A stretch of 64,000 bases of DNA from Prevotella scopos JCM 17725. Lineage in GTDB: Bacteria > Bacteroidota > Bacteroidia > Bacteroidales > Bacteroidaceae. Position 1 is the first letter of the stretch; the number at the start of each line of letters is the position of its first letter. The stretch covers positions 124,001-188,000 of the forward strand of contig NZ_CP072389.1 of assembly GCF_018127785.1 (NCBI RefSeq), read 5' to 3'. Shown piece by piece: positions 1 to 8,805 of the stretch. Under the pieces are notes generated by a model. That model saw only the letters and a program-made list of their open reading frames with translations. It had not been told where the DNA came from and did no database searches. The translations under genes were made by a program, and so were the position numbers.

Positions 1-50
1 ATTACAGCTGCAAAAAGGGTTAAGAGGAGGGTGAAAACGATTTTTTTCAT
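1..50 (-). CDS. N-terminus of an exported protein, cut by the left edge
   Basis: An ATG at 48-50 on the minus strand opens a reading frame that runs off the left edge. The visible 16 codons give MKKIVFTLLLTLFAAV, a positively charged start followed by a hydrophobic run, typical of a signal peptide. A Bacteroidetes -7 box (TAACTTTG on the minus strand, 73-80) lies 23 bases upstream, supporting the start. Function cannot be judged. It is divergent from the TonB-like gene, whose own -7 box TACTTTTG is at 103-110. Confidence 0.6.
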   Translation of the reverse strand, partial: MKKIVFTLLLTLFAAV

Positions 51-190
51 TTAATCTAAATTAATTTCTCGGCAAAGTTACATCTTTTTCCGAATATCTT
101 ATTACTTTTGTCGATGCAACTTATAATGTAGCATCCTGTGCCCATTATGGTTTCTATAACGGCAGAAATAGGTGTTTAGTATATCTTATC

Positions 191-988
191 TTGGAAATAA
201 AGAAGTCAAATAGAGCAGATTTAGAGAATAAGCGGTGGGTTGGTTTCCTATTGGGAATCATCGTAGCCTTGTCTTTCTTCTTTGTTGCCATGGAATATAA
301 TGCCTCGGGGAGCGACGATGATTCGGCTAATTCCAAGACCATTAAGAATGTCACGCTTCACGATATGGATATGCTACCAGCCATCGATCAGCAGGACCTT
401 GCCAAGACACAGGAAGACAAGAAGCCCACGATGGAGGACTTGCTCAATCTCAAACGGCGTGATGTGCCGAATAAGGTTACACCTCACGATGCGGGTAGTA
501 TGAACTCGAATGATAAGAAAACGGGTGCCCCACAGGTGAGTGATGAGCCTATCGTTATACCGATGGTGACCACGACACCTGAACCTCCGAAGATTAAGGA
601 GGAAGCAAAGAAGGAGATGGAGAAGATGACCGATGACAACTCCGATCAGGTTGTTGAACGTTATGACGATAAGGTCAGCAAACGCATCCTCTCCCAAACG
701 CCAACACCACCTGGTGGATGGGTGGAGTTTATGAAATGGCTCACAAAGACCTTGCAATATCCTGCTGCTGCAAAAGCGAACAATCAGCAGGGCATAGTGA
801 ATATTACTTTTATCATTAACGTGGATGGTACGGTTAATGATGTTAGAGTAAAAAGCGGTAACGTACCCGTTCTTAACGACGAAGCATTGCGCGTTCTCAA
901 GACAATGGGTAAGTGGAAGCCCGGCATAGAGAAGAATAAACCATGCCGGTCAATGATTGAAATCCCTGTTGTCTTCCAACTCTCTTGA
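191..988 (+). CDS. TonB-like energy transducer protein
   Basis: A 265-residue inner-membrane protein that probably transmits energy to outer-membrane receptors. One membrane helix lies near residues 16-34, followed by a charged, proline-containing periplasmic linker. A C-terminal TonB fold (about 175-265) carries the family pattern YPAAAKANNQQG, then FIINVDGTV, and a final VVFQL strand. The start is a TTG: no in-frame ATG precedes it, and the next ATG (residue 33) would destroy the membrane anchor. The -7 box TACTTTTG at 103-110 fits a leader of about 75 bases. The gene stands alone before the polyprenyl synthase. ExbB/ExbD-like partners are not in the window. The family call is solid; the receptor served is unknown. 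Confidence 0.85.
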   Translation: MEIKKSNRADLENKRWVGFLLGIIVALSFFFVAMEYNASGSDDDSANSKTIKNVTLHDMDMLPAIDQQDLAKTQEDKKPTMEDLLNLKRRDVPNKVTPHDAGSMNSNDKKTGAPQVSDEPIVIPMVTTTPEPPKIKEEAKKEMEKMTDDNSDQVVERYDDKVSKRILSQTPTPPGGWVEFMKWLTKTLQYPAAAKANNQQGIVNITFIINVDGTVNDVRVKSGNVPVLNDEALRVLKTMGKWKPGIEKNKPCRSMIEIPVVFQLS

Positions 989-1053
989 TGCGGTTGAGAG
1001 ACTAGGGCCTACTTTAATGATGATAATAAAATAACTTTTAACTTCAACTCTGT

Positions 1054-2028
1054 ATGTACACTGCTGATGACATTCTGAATAAAATCAATACGTATATAGA
1101 CAATCTCACTTACGAACGTAAGCCACAGAGTTTGTATGACCCTATAAAATACGTCCTCTCCTTGGGAGGAAAACGCATACGTCCTACGCTGATGCTCCTC
1201 TCTTATAATCTTTTTAAGGACGATCCCGAGACGATTCTCTCACCGGCTTGTGCCCTTGAGACTTATCATAACTATACACTTCTGCATGATGACTTGATGG
1301 ATGATGCACCACTTCGACGTGGACAGCAGACCGTCCACGTGCGTTGGGATGCGAATACCGCTATCCTCTCCGGCGACTCAATGCTTGTATTGGCTTTTGA
1401 GCGAATGGAACAATGCGACAGCAAACACCTCCGTGAAGTGCTTCGCCTCTTTACTGTTACGGCACTTGAGATTGGTGAAGGACAGCAATACGACATGGAG
1501 TTTGAGCATCGCAATGATGTAAAGGAGGAAGAGTACATCGAGATGATTCGCTTGAAGACGAGTGTTCTCTTGGCTTGTGCGATGAAGATTGGTGCCATCC
1601 TTGCTGATGCACCAGCTGAAGATGTAGAGAATCTCTATAAGTTTGGAGAACAGATTGGTCTGGCTTTCCAGTTACAAGACGATTACCTTGACGTTTATGG
1701 CGACCCAAAGGTGTTTGGTAAGAAGATAGGTGGTGATATTGTCTGCAACAAGAAGACTTACATGCTCATCAATGCTTTCAACAAGGCAAATGCCCGTCAG
1801 CGTAAAGAGTTAGAGAAGTGGTTTAACTGCGAAAACTTTAATCATGAAGAGAAAGTAGCTGCTGTCACCAATCTTTATAATAATATAGGTGTTGATAAGA
1901 TGGCGATTGAGCGCATCAACTATTATTTTGATGAGGCTAACAAATACCTCTCCGCAGTGAACTTGCCTGATGAACGTAAGGTAGAACTGTTAGCTTATGC
2001 ACAGAAGATGATGCATAGGAAAAGGTAA
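1054..2028 (+). CDS. Polyprenyl diphosphate synthase (trans-isoprenyl type)
   Basis: A 324-residue enzyme that should condense isopentenyl diphosphate with allylic diphosphates to build the chain used for quinones or other prenyl lipids. Both aspartate-rich motifs are present: LHDDLMDD near residues 76-83 and LQDDYLD near 208-214. The GGKRIRPTL substrate-binding segment sits near residue 38. The length is normal for the family. Chain length cannot be deduced reliably from the sequence. The gene follows the TonB-like gene by 65 bases in the same direction and may be cotranscribed with it. A GC-rich hairpin follows the stop at 2054-2073. Confidence 0.9.
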   Translation: MYTADDILNKINTYIDNLTYERKPQSLYDPIKYVLSLGGKRIRPTLMLLSYNLFKDDPETILSPACALETYHNYTLLHDDLMDDAPLRRGQQTVHVRWDANTAILSGDSMLVLAFERMEQCDSKHLREVLRLFTVTALEIGEGQQYDMEFEHRNDVKEEEYIEMIRLKTSVLLACAMKIGAILADAPAEDVENLYKFGEQIGLAFQLQDDYLDVYGDPKVFGKKIGGDIVCNKKTYMLINAFNKANARQRKELEKWFNCENFNHEEKVAAVTNLYNNIGVDKMAIERINYYFDEANKYLSAVNLPDERKVELLAYAQKMMHRKR

Positions 2029-2053
2029 AAAGCCCCACCCCGCCCCACCCCGA

Positions 2054-2073
2054 CCCTCCCCGAAAGGGGAGGG
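2054..2073. terminator. GC-rich hairpin after polyprenyl synthase
   Basis: Arms CCCTCCCC (2054-2061) and GGGGAGGG (2066-2073) with a GAAA loop form a stable stem 26 bases after the stop codon. No T-run follows, so termination is inferred from position only. Similar CCCCTCC-type hairpins recur at 51060-51220 and 55704-55721 and look like an interspersed repeat family. Confidence 0.45.
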
Positions 2074-2160
2074 AGGCAAATAGGATAAGGTTAGGATAAA
2101 GTATAATAGGTGCATTGATTACTGAGAAATATTACTCATCAAGACTTATCATCCAACAAA

Positions 2161-2281
2161 ACGTCAACACCCAATATTCAACACCTATCACCCAATACCC
2201 CTACATAACATCAATACCCAACACCCAACATTTAACACCCCTACATAACATCAACACCCATCACCCATCACCCATCACCCA
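2161..2281. repeat. Degenerate CA/CCC-rich tandem repeats upstream of tatD-like gene
   Basis: The gap before the TatD gene is made of short imperfect direct repeats. The block CCCCTACATAACATCAA-type occurs at 2198 and 2238, and a 7-base unit CCCATCA is repeated about three times up to the start codon. No promoter box was recognised. Related GGGTGTTGGGTGATGG-type strings occur at 6660-6690 and 45873-45900, so this is a low-complexity intergenic repeat of the genome. Confidence 0.5.
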
Positions 2282-3094
2282 ATGATAATAGACACCCACG
2301 CTCATTTAGATGTAGAAGATTTTGCTGACGACCTCCCCGAGGTTATCAGTCGTGCTCGTGAAGCAGGAGTAGGAAAGATATTCCTTCCAGCTATCGACCA
2401 GAAATCTATAGATACTGTCTTGGCTGTTTGCCGGCAGTATCCTGATATCTGCTATCCGATGATTGGACTGCAGCCAGAGGAGGTGTGTGATGACTGGCGT
2501 GAAGTTTTGGATGTTATGCACGAACGAATCTTACAATCTGTCCGTGAGAAGGCTGAAGGCACAGCACTGCCTGGTGAGACAGTCATTGCCATTGGTGAGG
2601 TAGGACTCGATTTTTATTGGACACGTGAGTACGAGAAGCAGCAGCTTGCCGCCTTTGAGGAGGCTGTGAAATGGAGTGTTGAGACACGTCTGCCGTTGAT
2701 GATACATTGTCGTAAGGCACAGAACGAGATGTTGCATATCATGCGCCCGTATGCGGAGGACTTGCCCGGTGGCGTCTTCCATTGTTTTACTGGCAATCAG
2801 AAAGAGGCAGAGGCCTTCCTCTGTTTCGATCGTTTCATGCTTGGCATAGGTGGCGTATCAACCTTTAAGAGTAGCCATCTGCGTGAGGACTTACCTGCAG
2901 CAGTACCACTCAACCGCATCGTCCTTGAAACCGATAGCCCTTATATGGCTCCTGTTCCGCATCGTGGCAAACGCAATGAGAGTGCCTTCATCGTTGAAGT
3001 TATGCGCACCCTTGCCGCAAGTTATGGTGTCGATGAAGCCGAGGTTGCCCGCCAAACGAATGAGAATGTACGTAGGGTGTTTGGTGTTGAATGA
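2282..3094 (+). CDS. TatD family metal-dependent deoxyribonuclease
   Basis: A 270-residue TIM-barrel hydrolase of the TatD family, which includes metal-dependent 3'-5' exonucleases acting on DNA. All family metal ligands are visible: DTHAHLD at the N-terminus, GEVGLDFYW near residue 102, MIHCRK near 140, VFHCFTGN near 166 and LETDSPYMAP near 217. The ATG at 2282 gives the standard MIIDTHAHLD opening. The gene lies upstream of cmk in the same direction. Substrate specificity within the family cannot be settled from sequence. Confidence 0.9.
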   Translation: MIIDTHAHLDVEDFADDLPEVISRAREAGVGKIFLPAIDQKSIDTVLAVCRQYPDICYPMIGLQPEEVCDDWREVLDVMHERILQSVREKAEGTALPGETVIAIGEVGLDFYWTREYEKQQLAAFEEAVKWSVETRLPLMIHCRKAQNEMLHIMRPYAEDLPGGVFHCFTGNQKEAEAFLCFDRFMLGIGGVSTFKSSHLREDLPAAVPLNRIVLETDSPYMAPVPHRGKRNESAFIVEVMRTLAASYGVDEAEVARQTNENVRRVFGVE

Positions 3095-3197
3095 TGGGTG
3101 ATAATGAATTGACAAGCTGTGTGTAGCAATAAACAGATCAAACAATGGTAATCATAATTGTGAATTATGAATTGTGAATTATGAATTAACAAAGTAT

Positions 3198-3890
3198 ATG
3201 AAGAAAATAACCATCGCCATTGACGGCTTTTCATCATGTGGGAAGAGTACGATGGCAAAAGACCTTGCCAAGGAGATTGGCTATATTTATGTAGATACAG
3301 GTGCAATGTATCGTTCGGTGACGCTCTATGCGCTACGCCATAAACTCTTCAATGCGGATGGAACAATTCGTGAGAAAGAGTTGCAAGAGCAGATGGAGAA
3401 CATCAACATCAGTTTTCAAATCAATAAGGAAACTGGTAGGCCTGACACCTATCTCAATGGTGAGAATGTGGAGAACGAAATCCGTATGATGGAAGTGTCA
3501 TCACACGTGAGCCCTATTGCCACCCTTGCCTTTGTGCGTAAAGCCCTTGTTGAACAGCAGCAGCGTATGGGAGTAGAGAAAGGGATTGTGATGGACGGGC
3601 GAGACATAGGCACCGTTGTCTTTCCAAATGCTGAGTTGAAGATATTCGTTACAGCATCAGCTGAGGTACGTGCGCAGCGTCGTTATGACGAATTGAAGGC
3701 GAAAGGTATGGAAGCCGATTATGCTGACATCCTTAAGAATGTGCAGGAACGTGATTATCTCGATTCACATCGTGAGACGTCACCCCTGCGTAAAGCTGAT
3801 GATGCCATCGAACTTGATAACAGCCACCTCACAATAGCTGAACAAAAGAAGTGGCTTTACGACCAGTATTGCAAAGCTGCCGAGGTTTAA
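3198..3890 (+). CDS. cmk: Cytidylate kinase
   Basis: Phosphorylates CMP and dCMP with ATP in pyrimidine nucleotide recycling. The P-loop [11 protein letters not shown] is near residues 10-20. DTGAMYRSV and [12 protein letters not shown] are the conserved nucleotide-binding segments of bacterial Cmk. The length of 230 residues is typical. The reading frame extends upstream to a GTG at 3174, but that would add eight residues encoded by a simple repeat (tgaattatgaatt), so the ATG at 3198 is preferred. A strong hairpin with a T-run follows the stop. Confidence 0.95.
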   Translation: MKKITIAIDGFSSCGKSTMAKDLAKEIGYIYVDTGAMYRSVTLYALRHKLFNADGTIREKELQEQMENINISFQINKETGRPDTYLNGENVENEIRMMEVSSHVSPIATLAFVRKALVEQQQRMGVEKGIVMDGRDIGTVVFPNAELKIFVTASAEVRAQRRYDELKAKGMEADYADILKNVQERDYLDSHRETSPLRKADDAIELDNSHLTIAEQKKWLYDQYCKAAEV

Positions 3891-3911
3891 TAGAAAGCCT
3901 TTTTCTATAAT

Positions 3912-3956
3912 GTGCGGATGCTCAGCACCAATGGTGTTAAGCCTCCGCACTTTTTT
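3912..3956 (+). terminator. Rho-independent terminator of cmk
   Basis: GTGCGGA (3912-3918) pairs with TCCGCAC (3944-3950). Inner pairs GCT/AGC and CACC/GGTG close a small loop, and TTTTTTAT follows. The same GTGCGGA...CCGCAC vocabulary recurs near 37830-37900 and 56545-56610 and inside the inverted-repeat elements. Confidence 0.8.
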
Positions 3957-4217
3957 ATATGTAACTAACAGTATAGCAGTTTGTTAGGATGACACGTCAA
4001 TGCCATGATAATTTCTGATTCATCCGATATATTGAATGAAGAAGTAAGTCCTCCGATAAAATGTGTCACACAGGGGAAGGAAGATGCAGAGGTAAACATC
4101 ATCCCCCATCACTCTGCACCCAATACCCAAAGACGTATGAATTAAGAAATACTAAAATCCACATAATTATATATTGTTCAGACGGCTATCTCAACTTAAA
4201 ATGTTATCTTTGCACTT
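3957..4217. other. Gap between cmk and GH25 gene
   Basis: Nothing coding was supported here. The only recognisable signal is the Bacteroidetes -7 box TATCTTTG at 4205-4212, only five bases before the lysozyme ATG, implying a very short or absent leader. Confidence 0.5.
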
Positions 4218-4925
4218 ATGAAGTTAAAAAAGATAATACTGCTCATAGTCTGCATATTCTCTTTTGCAGGACTTAAGGCACAATATACTATTCAATGCGA
4301 AGACACCTGTAGCCATGTCCATGGGCTCGATATGAGTCATTACCAAGGTGATGTGTGGTGGGAAACAGTGGCTGAGAACAGCAATCACAAGCTTAATTAC
4401 GTTTACTTGAAAGCTACTGAAGGTGGTTCACGCATTGACCAGCGCTATCTCGATAATATTGAAGCGGCACAACGTTATGGTATGAATGTGGGGTCTTACC
4501 ACTTCTATCGTCCTGCGGTGCCACAAGATGAGCAGTTGCGTAATTTCAGAATGCAGTGTCGTCCACAAGATCAAGACCTCATCCCAATGGTTGATGTTGA
4601 GACAACTGGTGGACTTAGTACAGAGGCGTTACGCGATAGTTTGCAAAGGTTCCTTGTCCTGATGACGAAGGAATATGGTGTCAGACCATTGGTTTACACC
4701 TACACAAACTTCTATAATCGTTACCTCAGTGGTGCGTTAGATGGCTATAAACTCTTCATTGCACAGTATAATGGGCGTGAACCTGAACTGAATGATGGAA
4801 GAGACATTTTTGCTTGGCAATACACTGGAAAGGGACGTATCAACGGCGTGAACGGATATGTTGATAAATCCCGACTGATGGGTAAGCATAGTATGCGTGA
4901 ACTGCGTTACCGACGAAGGCGATAG
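4218..4925 (+). CDS. GH25 family lysozyme/muramidase, exported
   Basis: A 235-residue secreted glycoside hydrolase of family 25, which cleaves the beta-1,4 bond after N-acetylmuramic acid in peptidoglycan. Residues 1-22 form a signal peptide ending in GLKAQ. The catalytic fold shows HGLDMSHYQGDV near residue 35, the acidic pair in PMVDVETTGG near 125, and FAWQYTGKG near 197. The -7 box ends five bases before the ATG, so the transcript is probably nearly leaderless. The ATG is nevertheless needed for the signal peptide. It probably serves cell-wall remodelling; a toxic role against other bacteria is possible but not indicated by the neighbours. Confidence 0.9.
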   Translation: MKLKKIILLIVCIFSFAGLKAQYTIQCEDTCSHVHGLDMSHYQGDVWWETVAENSNHKLNYVYLKATEGGSRIDQRYLDNIEAAQRYGMNVGSYHFYRPAVPQDEQLRNFRMQCRPQDQDLIPMVDVETTGGLSTEALRDSLQRFLVLMTKEYGVRPLVYTYTNFYNRYLSGALDGYKLFIAQYNGREPELNDGRDIFAWQYTGKGRINGVNGYVDKSRLMGKHSMRELRYRRRR

Positions 4926-4986
4926 CTGCAAAACAAAGAGACAAAAATAGAAAATTATCCCACTACTATAATCTTACGTTAGATAA

Positions 4987-6405
4987 ATGATTATCAAATG
5001 CCCTGAATGTGGTCATCAAGTGAGCGATAAGGCTCCCGTATGCCCAAGTTGCGGTGTAGAGATTGCCGGACATGTCATCAAATGCTCTAATTGTGGTGAG
5101 TTATACCTCAAGGAGGAGTCTTCATGTCCGAATTGTCATCATACGGAACGACATGTTGAGTCTTCCGATACTACTGCTGAACACGCATCATTCGTCTCTA
5201 CAAGCGATAACAGCGTTCAGGAGCCTGTTGTCTTCGTGTCAACTGATACAGAGCAGACTACTAAGAATGATAAGGTTGTCAACGCTGTTGAGGAAGCGAA
5301 AGAGAACACAGCGGATGATAATAATGCTAAGACACAAGATGCTTTTCATAATCCAACCCTCAGTGACAATGTGGTAGATGCTGACTTCATTATGGATGAT
5401 AGTGCGGATGAAGGGGTGATAGCTCATGCCGAAGCCATTGCTGAGGAAAATGAGAAAGAAGAGAATAACACGCCTGATAAAAACAACCATTTGTCATTAG
5501 CTGTTTCTTTACTCATCGCAGCAATTACAGCTGCCGTATTGCTCTTCCTTTATAACCAAGGAGTGGGCATCAGTAAGACTAATAGTGAGCAAGAGGCTTT
5601 TGCACAAGCAATGAGTAGTAGCGAACCTACCGTTCTCAATAATTATCTCAAGGAGAATCCTACAGCGCCAAAGGCACATCGTGATAGTATTTCTATCCGT
5701 TTGAAGGAGTTGTCAACTACCTCTGAGAGTATGCAACAAGCAAATAACGACTTGTCTGTAGCCCTGACGAGCAACTCAAAGGAAGTGTTACAGCAGTTTA
5801 TCTCGAAGTATCCTGATTCCAAGTATCGTAGCGAGTTTGAGGCTAAGATTGATGAGATGGATTGGGCACAAGCTGTTGCCAAGAACAACGAGAATGCTTT
5901 CCTTGGTTATAAGGCACAACATCCCAATGGCAGTCATAGCAAGGAAGCAGATGAGAAATTGAAAAGTCTGATGGGCACTACCGCTACCGCTGAGACTGAA
6001 AAAGCTGAAAAGCCTGAAGCCGTGGAGCTAAAGGTGTCTGAAGGTGAGCGCTCAAAGGCTGTTGCTGCTGTACGCCAACTCTTACAAGGTATTAATAGCA
6101 AGAGTAGCGATAAGATTGCTGGGGCTGTAGCACCCTCAGTAAACTTCCTTGGAGCAGGTGGCTCAACAGCTAAAGATATACGCCGTTATATGACGGATAA
6201 ACTTTATCAGGCTGATGTTAAGAAACTCAATTGGCACCTTGGTCCACCAGCTGAAGTAAGTAAGACGAGCAATGAGGCTGGTGCCGAGGTTCGTGTGAAG
6301 ATTCCTGCAACACTTGACATTGAGCGTAAGGGCGGAAAATCAAAGCGTAGCTATGTTATCTCTGCCACGATAAAGAATGGTAGAATAACACAAATTAGAT
6401 GGTAG
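4987..6405 (+). CDS. Membrane protein with two N-terminal zinc ribbons
   Basis: A 472-residue protein of unknown function. Two CxxC...CxxC zinc ribbons lie at residues 4-22 and 32-48. A long acidic low-complexity linker follows, then one membrane helix near residues 168-188. A helical region (about 195-320) comes next, and a C-terminal domain (about 350-472) may resemble NTF2/DUF4878-like folds. The ribbons should be cytoplasmic and the C-terminal part periplasmic. It follows the lysozyme by 61 bases and may share its transcript. A second, smaller protein of the same zinc-ribbon/single-helix plan lies at 9654-10214. Confidence 0.7.
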   Translation: MIIKCPECGHQVSDKAPVCPSCGVEIAGHVIKCSNCGELYLKEESSCPNCHHTERHVESSDTTAEHASFVSTSDNSVQEPVVFVSTDTEQTTKNDKVVNAVEEAKENTADDNNAKTQDAFHNPTLSDNVVDADFIMDDSADEGVIAHAEAIAEENEKEENNTPDKNNHLSLAVSLLIAAITAAVLLFLYNQGVGISKTNSEQEAFAQAMSSSEPTVLNNYLKENPTAPKAHRDSISIRLKELSTTSESMQQANNDLSVALTSNSKEVLQQFISKYPDSKYRSEFEAKIDEMDWAQAVAKNNENAFLGYKAQHPNGSHSKEADEKLKSLMGTTATAETEKAEKPEAVELKVSEGERSKAVAAVRQLLQGINSKSSDKIAGAVAPSVNFLGAGGSTAKDIRRYMTDKLYQADVKKLNWHLGPPAEVSKTSNEAGAEVRVKIPATLDIERKGGKSKRSYVISATIKNGRITQIRW

Positions 6406-6536
6406 AACGTAAAGCATTTTACTCTTTTCCCATCTCTTTTGCGTTGATAACGTCCTTACTAATAGGGAATTGTTCTAATGTTGCCACCACTTGGTAACAC
6501 TCTCGCCATGAGTTTTATTGCATAAGAAGATTAAAA

Positions 6537-6584
6537 AAAAGACCATTTCACAACTCTGAATTGAGGAGTGAGATGGTTTTTCTT
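6537..6584 (+). terminator. Terminator after zinc-ribbon gene
   Basis: An imperfect stem pairs AAAAGACCATTTCAC with GTGAGATGGTTTTT around a short loop and ends in a T-rich run. It lies about 130 bases after the stop. Confidence 0.7.
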
Positions 6585-6779
6585 TTTGATTCAGTATAAA
6601 GAAAGTAGGGAATTTCTTTAATTGATTAGTCTTGGCGCATTCGCATCATGGAAGGTTTTAAGTGTTGGGTGATGGGTGTTGAAGGAATGACACACGAAGA
6701 CAGAGGGAAGGAGGTTTGTCCGTAAAACCATGGCAGGAACAGAGACACCACTGATGTGTGGAGGAAGGAGGACTGCTAA
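6585..6779. other. Convergent gap, no gene seen
   Basis: Contains a short GGGTGATGGGTGTTG low-complexity string (6665-6682). No reading frame with recognisable features was found. Confidence 0.4.
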
Positions 6780-7166
6780 TTAGTTCTCAATCTTATCGAT
6801 TGTTGGCTTCTTAATCTCAGGGACAGGAGCCTTTACAACAGGTTCTGTCTGACCTTCTGGAACGTTAGGCACAATGACTGGTTCCTCTGGTTCTGTTGTC
6901 TCCGTTTGTTCAGAAGTCTCTTTCTTTGGCTTGTCTGTTTTCTTTTCCTCTTTTACTTCTTCCTTCTTCTCTTCTTCCTTTGTCAATACAGGAATCTTTG
7001 GACCGTTATCAATACCAATCACTTCTCCCGACATATCAACCTCATATTTACGTGGAGGAGCCATCTCGCGCGTCTCCATGAGAATAGCAAGTAGGATTGT
7101 ACCCACAAATAACACGATGGCACAGATGGATACGGGTATCTTATAAGTTCGTTTCTTCTTCATCAT
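6780..7166 (-). CDS. Small single-helix envelope protein, K/E/P-rich
   Basis: A 128-residue protein with a basic start (MMKKKRTYK), one membrane helix near residues 11-30 and a Lys/Glu/Pro-rich tail of about 90 residues (EEEKKEEVKEEKK is typical). The tail looks like the extended linker of TonB-type proteins, but no TonB C-terminal fold is present. Its start lies 29 bases after the stop of the 160-residue exported protein upstream, so the two form a likely operon. The ATG at 7163 is an equally good start. No function can be assigned. Confidence 0.55.
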   Translation of the reverse strand: MMKKKRTYKIPVSICAIVLFVGTILLAILMETREMAPPRKYEVDMSGEVIGIDNGPKIPVLTKEEEKKEEVKEEKKTDKPKKETSEQTETTEPEEPVIVPNVPEGQTEPVVKAPVPEIKKPTIDKIEN

Positions 7167-7195
7167 CTTTCGTTTCTTTCAGTAGCTCTCTTCCC

Positions 7196-7678
7196 TTATT
7201 CGGTAATTTGTACACAATAGGGTAGTGGCTGTTGGAGGGTTAGAAAACTGATGGTTGGCTGGTTGTCCTTCGTACAAATCAGCGTACTATTATCACCTTT
7301 CACCGCCTTTCCCATGTCATAACCTAATGTCTTTACCTGTGCTTGCAAGCCTGCAAAGGCTGTGCGATTAAAGACATATACATAGACTGTCTTGCCGTTT
7401 TGTGCTAACTGCACCATACTAGAGTTACCACGTTTCATCGTTGTAGGGAGGAAGTCACTTGTTAGGTTCATATTCTTTACCCAGTTGTAATCCTTCCCAA
7501 ACTCGTCAGATGAAACCCCTTTATAGCTATAGCCTTGCTTCTCAAGTACTTGTTTGCCAACCTGCAACGTCTTTCCTTGAAAAACCTTTATGGCATCTGC
7601 GATTGAAACAATATCCTTTTGGGCCTGCATTCCCATTGTAAAGAGAAGGGTAGTAAGTAAGAGTAGTATCTTTTTCAT
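7196..7678 (-). CDS. Exported protein of unknown function
   Basis: A 160-residue protein with a clear signal peptide (MKKILLLLTTLLFTMGMQAQ). The mature part is mixed alpha/beta with no motif I recognise. The reading frame extends 20 codons further upstream, but the signal peptide and the minus-strand -7 box TACTTTTG (7751-7758) favour the ATG at 7678. The partner gene downstream encodes a small membrane-anchored protein. The pair is probably periplasmic or envelope-associated. Confidence 0.65.
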   Translation of the reverse strand: MKKILLLLTTLLFTMGMQAQKDIVSIADAIKVFQGKTLQVGKQVLEKQGYSYKGVSSDEFGKDYNWVKNMNLTSDFLPTTMKRGNSSMVQLAQNGKTVYVYVFNRTAFAGLQAQVKTLGYDMGKAVKGDNSTLICTKDNQPTISFLTLQQPLPYCVQITE

Positions 7679-7924
7679 TTTATTCTTTCGTTTATTCCGT
7701 GTCAATTCGTTACATCTCGTGTTTTGATGCAACCCCACTATGACACGTTACAAAAGTATGAAAAATAAAGAGAATGAGCAAGAAAAGAATGAAAAAACAA
7801 GTCAGTGTGTGCGCAAGTTTGAAAGTTGCAGAGGTAACAAGGTTCAAAGAACAGATATGAGAATGTACAGAATGCATCGGATAAGTCAGATGAATATTCA
7901 AAGGTGCAATGAAATGAAATACAA

Positions 7925-7972
7925 AAAGCCCACCTCCAACCTCTCTACTCCGTAGAGGCTGGGGTGGGTTTT
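7925..7972. terminator. Bidirectional terminator-like hairpin
   Basis: AAAGCCCACCTCCA and CCTCT pair with AGAGG and TGGGGTGGGTTTT. T-runs are present on both strands. It can serve the OhrR-like gene, which ends at 8034 on the minus strand. It belongs to the family of GC-rich interspersed hairpins in this window. Confidence 0.65.
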
Positions 7973-8033
7973 CTTATTTCGTTTATGAGAAAGTGTCTAA
8001 ACCTTTAGGTCATTGATTTCTCTCTTTCTCTTT

Positions 8034-8555
8034 TTACTTTCTTACTTTTTTAGCTTTCTTTGCAGCTTTCTCCTCACGCATCTTTGTTATCGTAGCTTCC
8101 TTCTCTTTCGCACGTTGTCCTGCGACATGTGAAATCAGGTTGTCAAGCTCTACGGAAATAGCTTTGAAGCGTTCAAATTCTTCCTCGTTCTCAAACAGTC
8201 TGTCAACCATACATGAAGGGATGCACTTAGCTTCCTCCTGAAGTTCTTTTCCATGTTTCGTAAGAGATACGTAAGTCTCTCTTCCGTCAATCTCACCTTT
8301 AACACGATTGACCAAGCCAAGCTGTGCCATACGTTGAATGAGAGGTGTCATGGTGTTTGAGTCAAGATAAAGGCGGTGAGCAAGTTCCATCACTTTCTGG
8401 TTGTCTTCTTCCCAAAGAACCATTAATACAAGGTACTGTGGATAAGTGATGCCCAAGTTCTCAAGGAACGGATAATATGTCTGGGTGATAAGGCGGCTTG
8501 ATGTGTACAATTTGAAGCAGAGTTGATTCTGCAATTTGAGTTGGTCGTATATCAT
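8034..8555 (-). CDS. MarR/OhrR-type redox-sensing repressor
   Basis: A 173-residue winged-helix regulator. The N-terminus reads LQNQLCFKLYTSSRLI, closely matching the OhrR subgroup, in which the single reactive cysteine (here Cys13) is oxidised by organic peroxides and releases DNA. ITYPQYLVLMVLWEE and LYLDSNTMTPLIQRM are the conserved helices, and GRETYVSLT forms the wing. The C-terminus has a Lys/Ala-rich extension (about 30 residues) not needed for the fold. A minus-strand -7 box TACCTTTG lies at 8641-8648. No ohr peroxidase gene is adjacent, so the target is elsewhere. Confidence 0.8.
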   Translation of the reverse strand: MIYDQLKLQNQLCFKLYTSSRLITQTYYPFLENLGITYPQYLVLMVLWEEDNQKVMELAHRLYLDSNTMTPLIQRMAQLGLVNRVKGEIDGRETYVSLTKHGKELQEEAKCIPSCMVDRLFENEEEFERFKAISVELDNLISHVAGQRAKEKEATITKMREEKAAKKAKKVRK

Positions 8556-8737
8556 ACTTTTAATCCTTAATATTTTTATAACTTCTCAATAATGAAGTGG
8601 TTTACAATCATTTGTTACCTGAAATAATCTATTCGCTCTGCAAAGGTACAACAATTTATATTTATCGTGGTTGATGTAAGTAGGCATTTAACATAATTTG
8701 AGCAGTCAGAACAATGCTTTAATGACATAAATCAATG

Positions 8738-8779
8738 ACAAGCGGCCATAAACAATACAAAATGTTTATGACCGCTTGT
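8738..8779. terminator. Hairpin downstream of MaoC gene
   Basis: A 17-base arm starting ACAAGCGG (8738-8754) pairs with TGTTTATGACCGCTTGT (8763-8779) with one mismatch. It lies 27 bases past the MaoC stop on the minus strand. No long T-run follows. Confidence 0.6.
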
Positions 8780-8805
8780 GGGTTATTTAAAAGTTCTTGC
8801 CTTAC

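Noticed and set aside
4061..4276. 71-codon ORF overlapping the lysozyme start
   Set aside because: It overlaps the signal-peptide region of the well-supported GH25 gene in another frame and contains low-complexity intergenic sequence.
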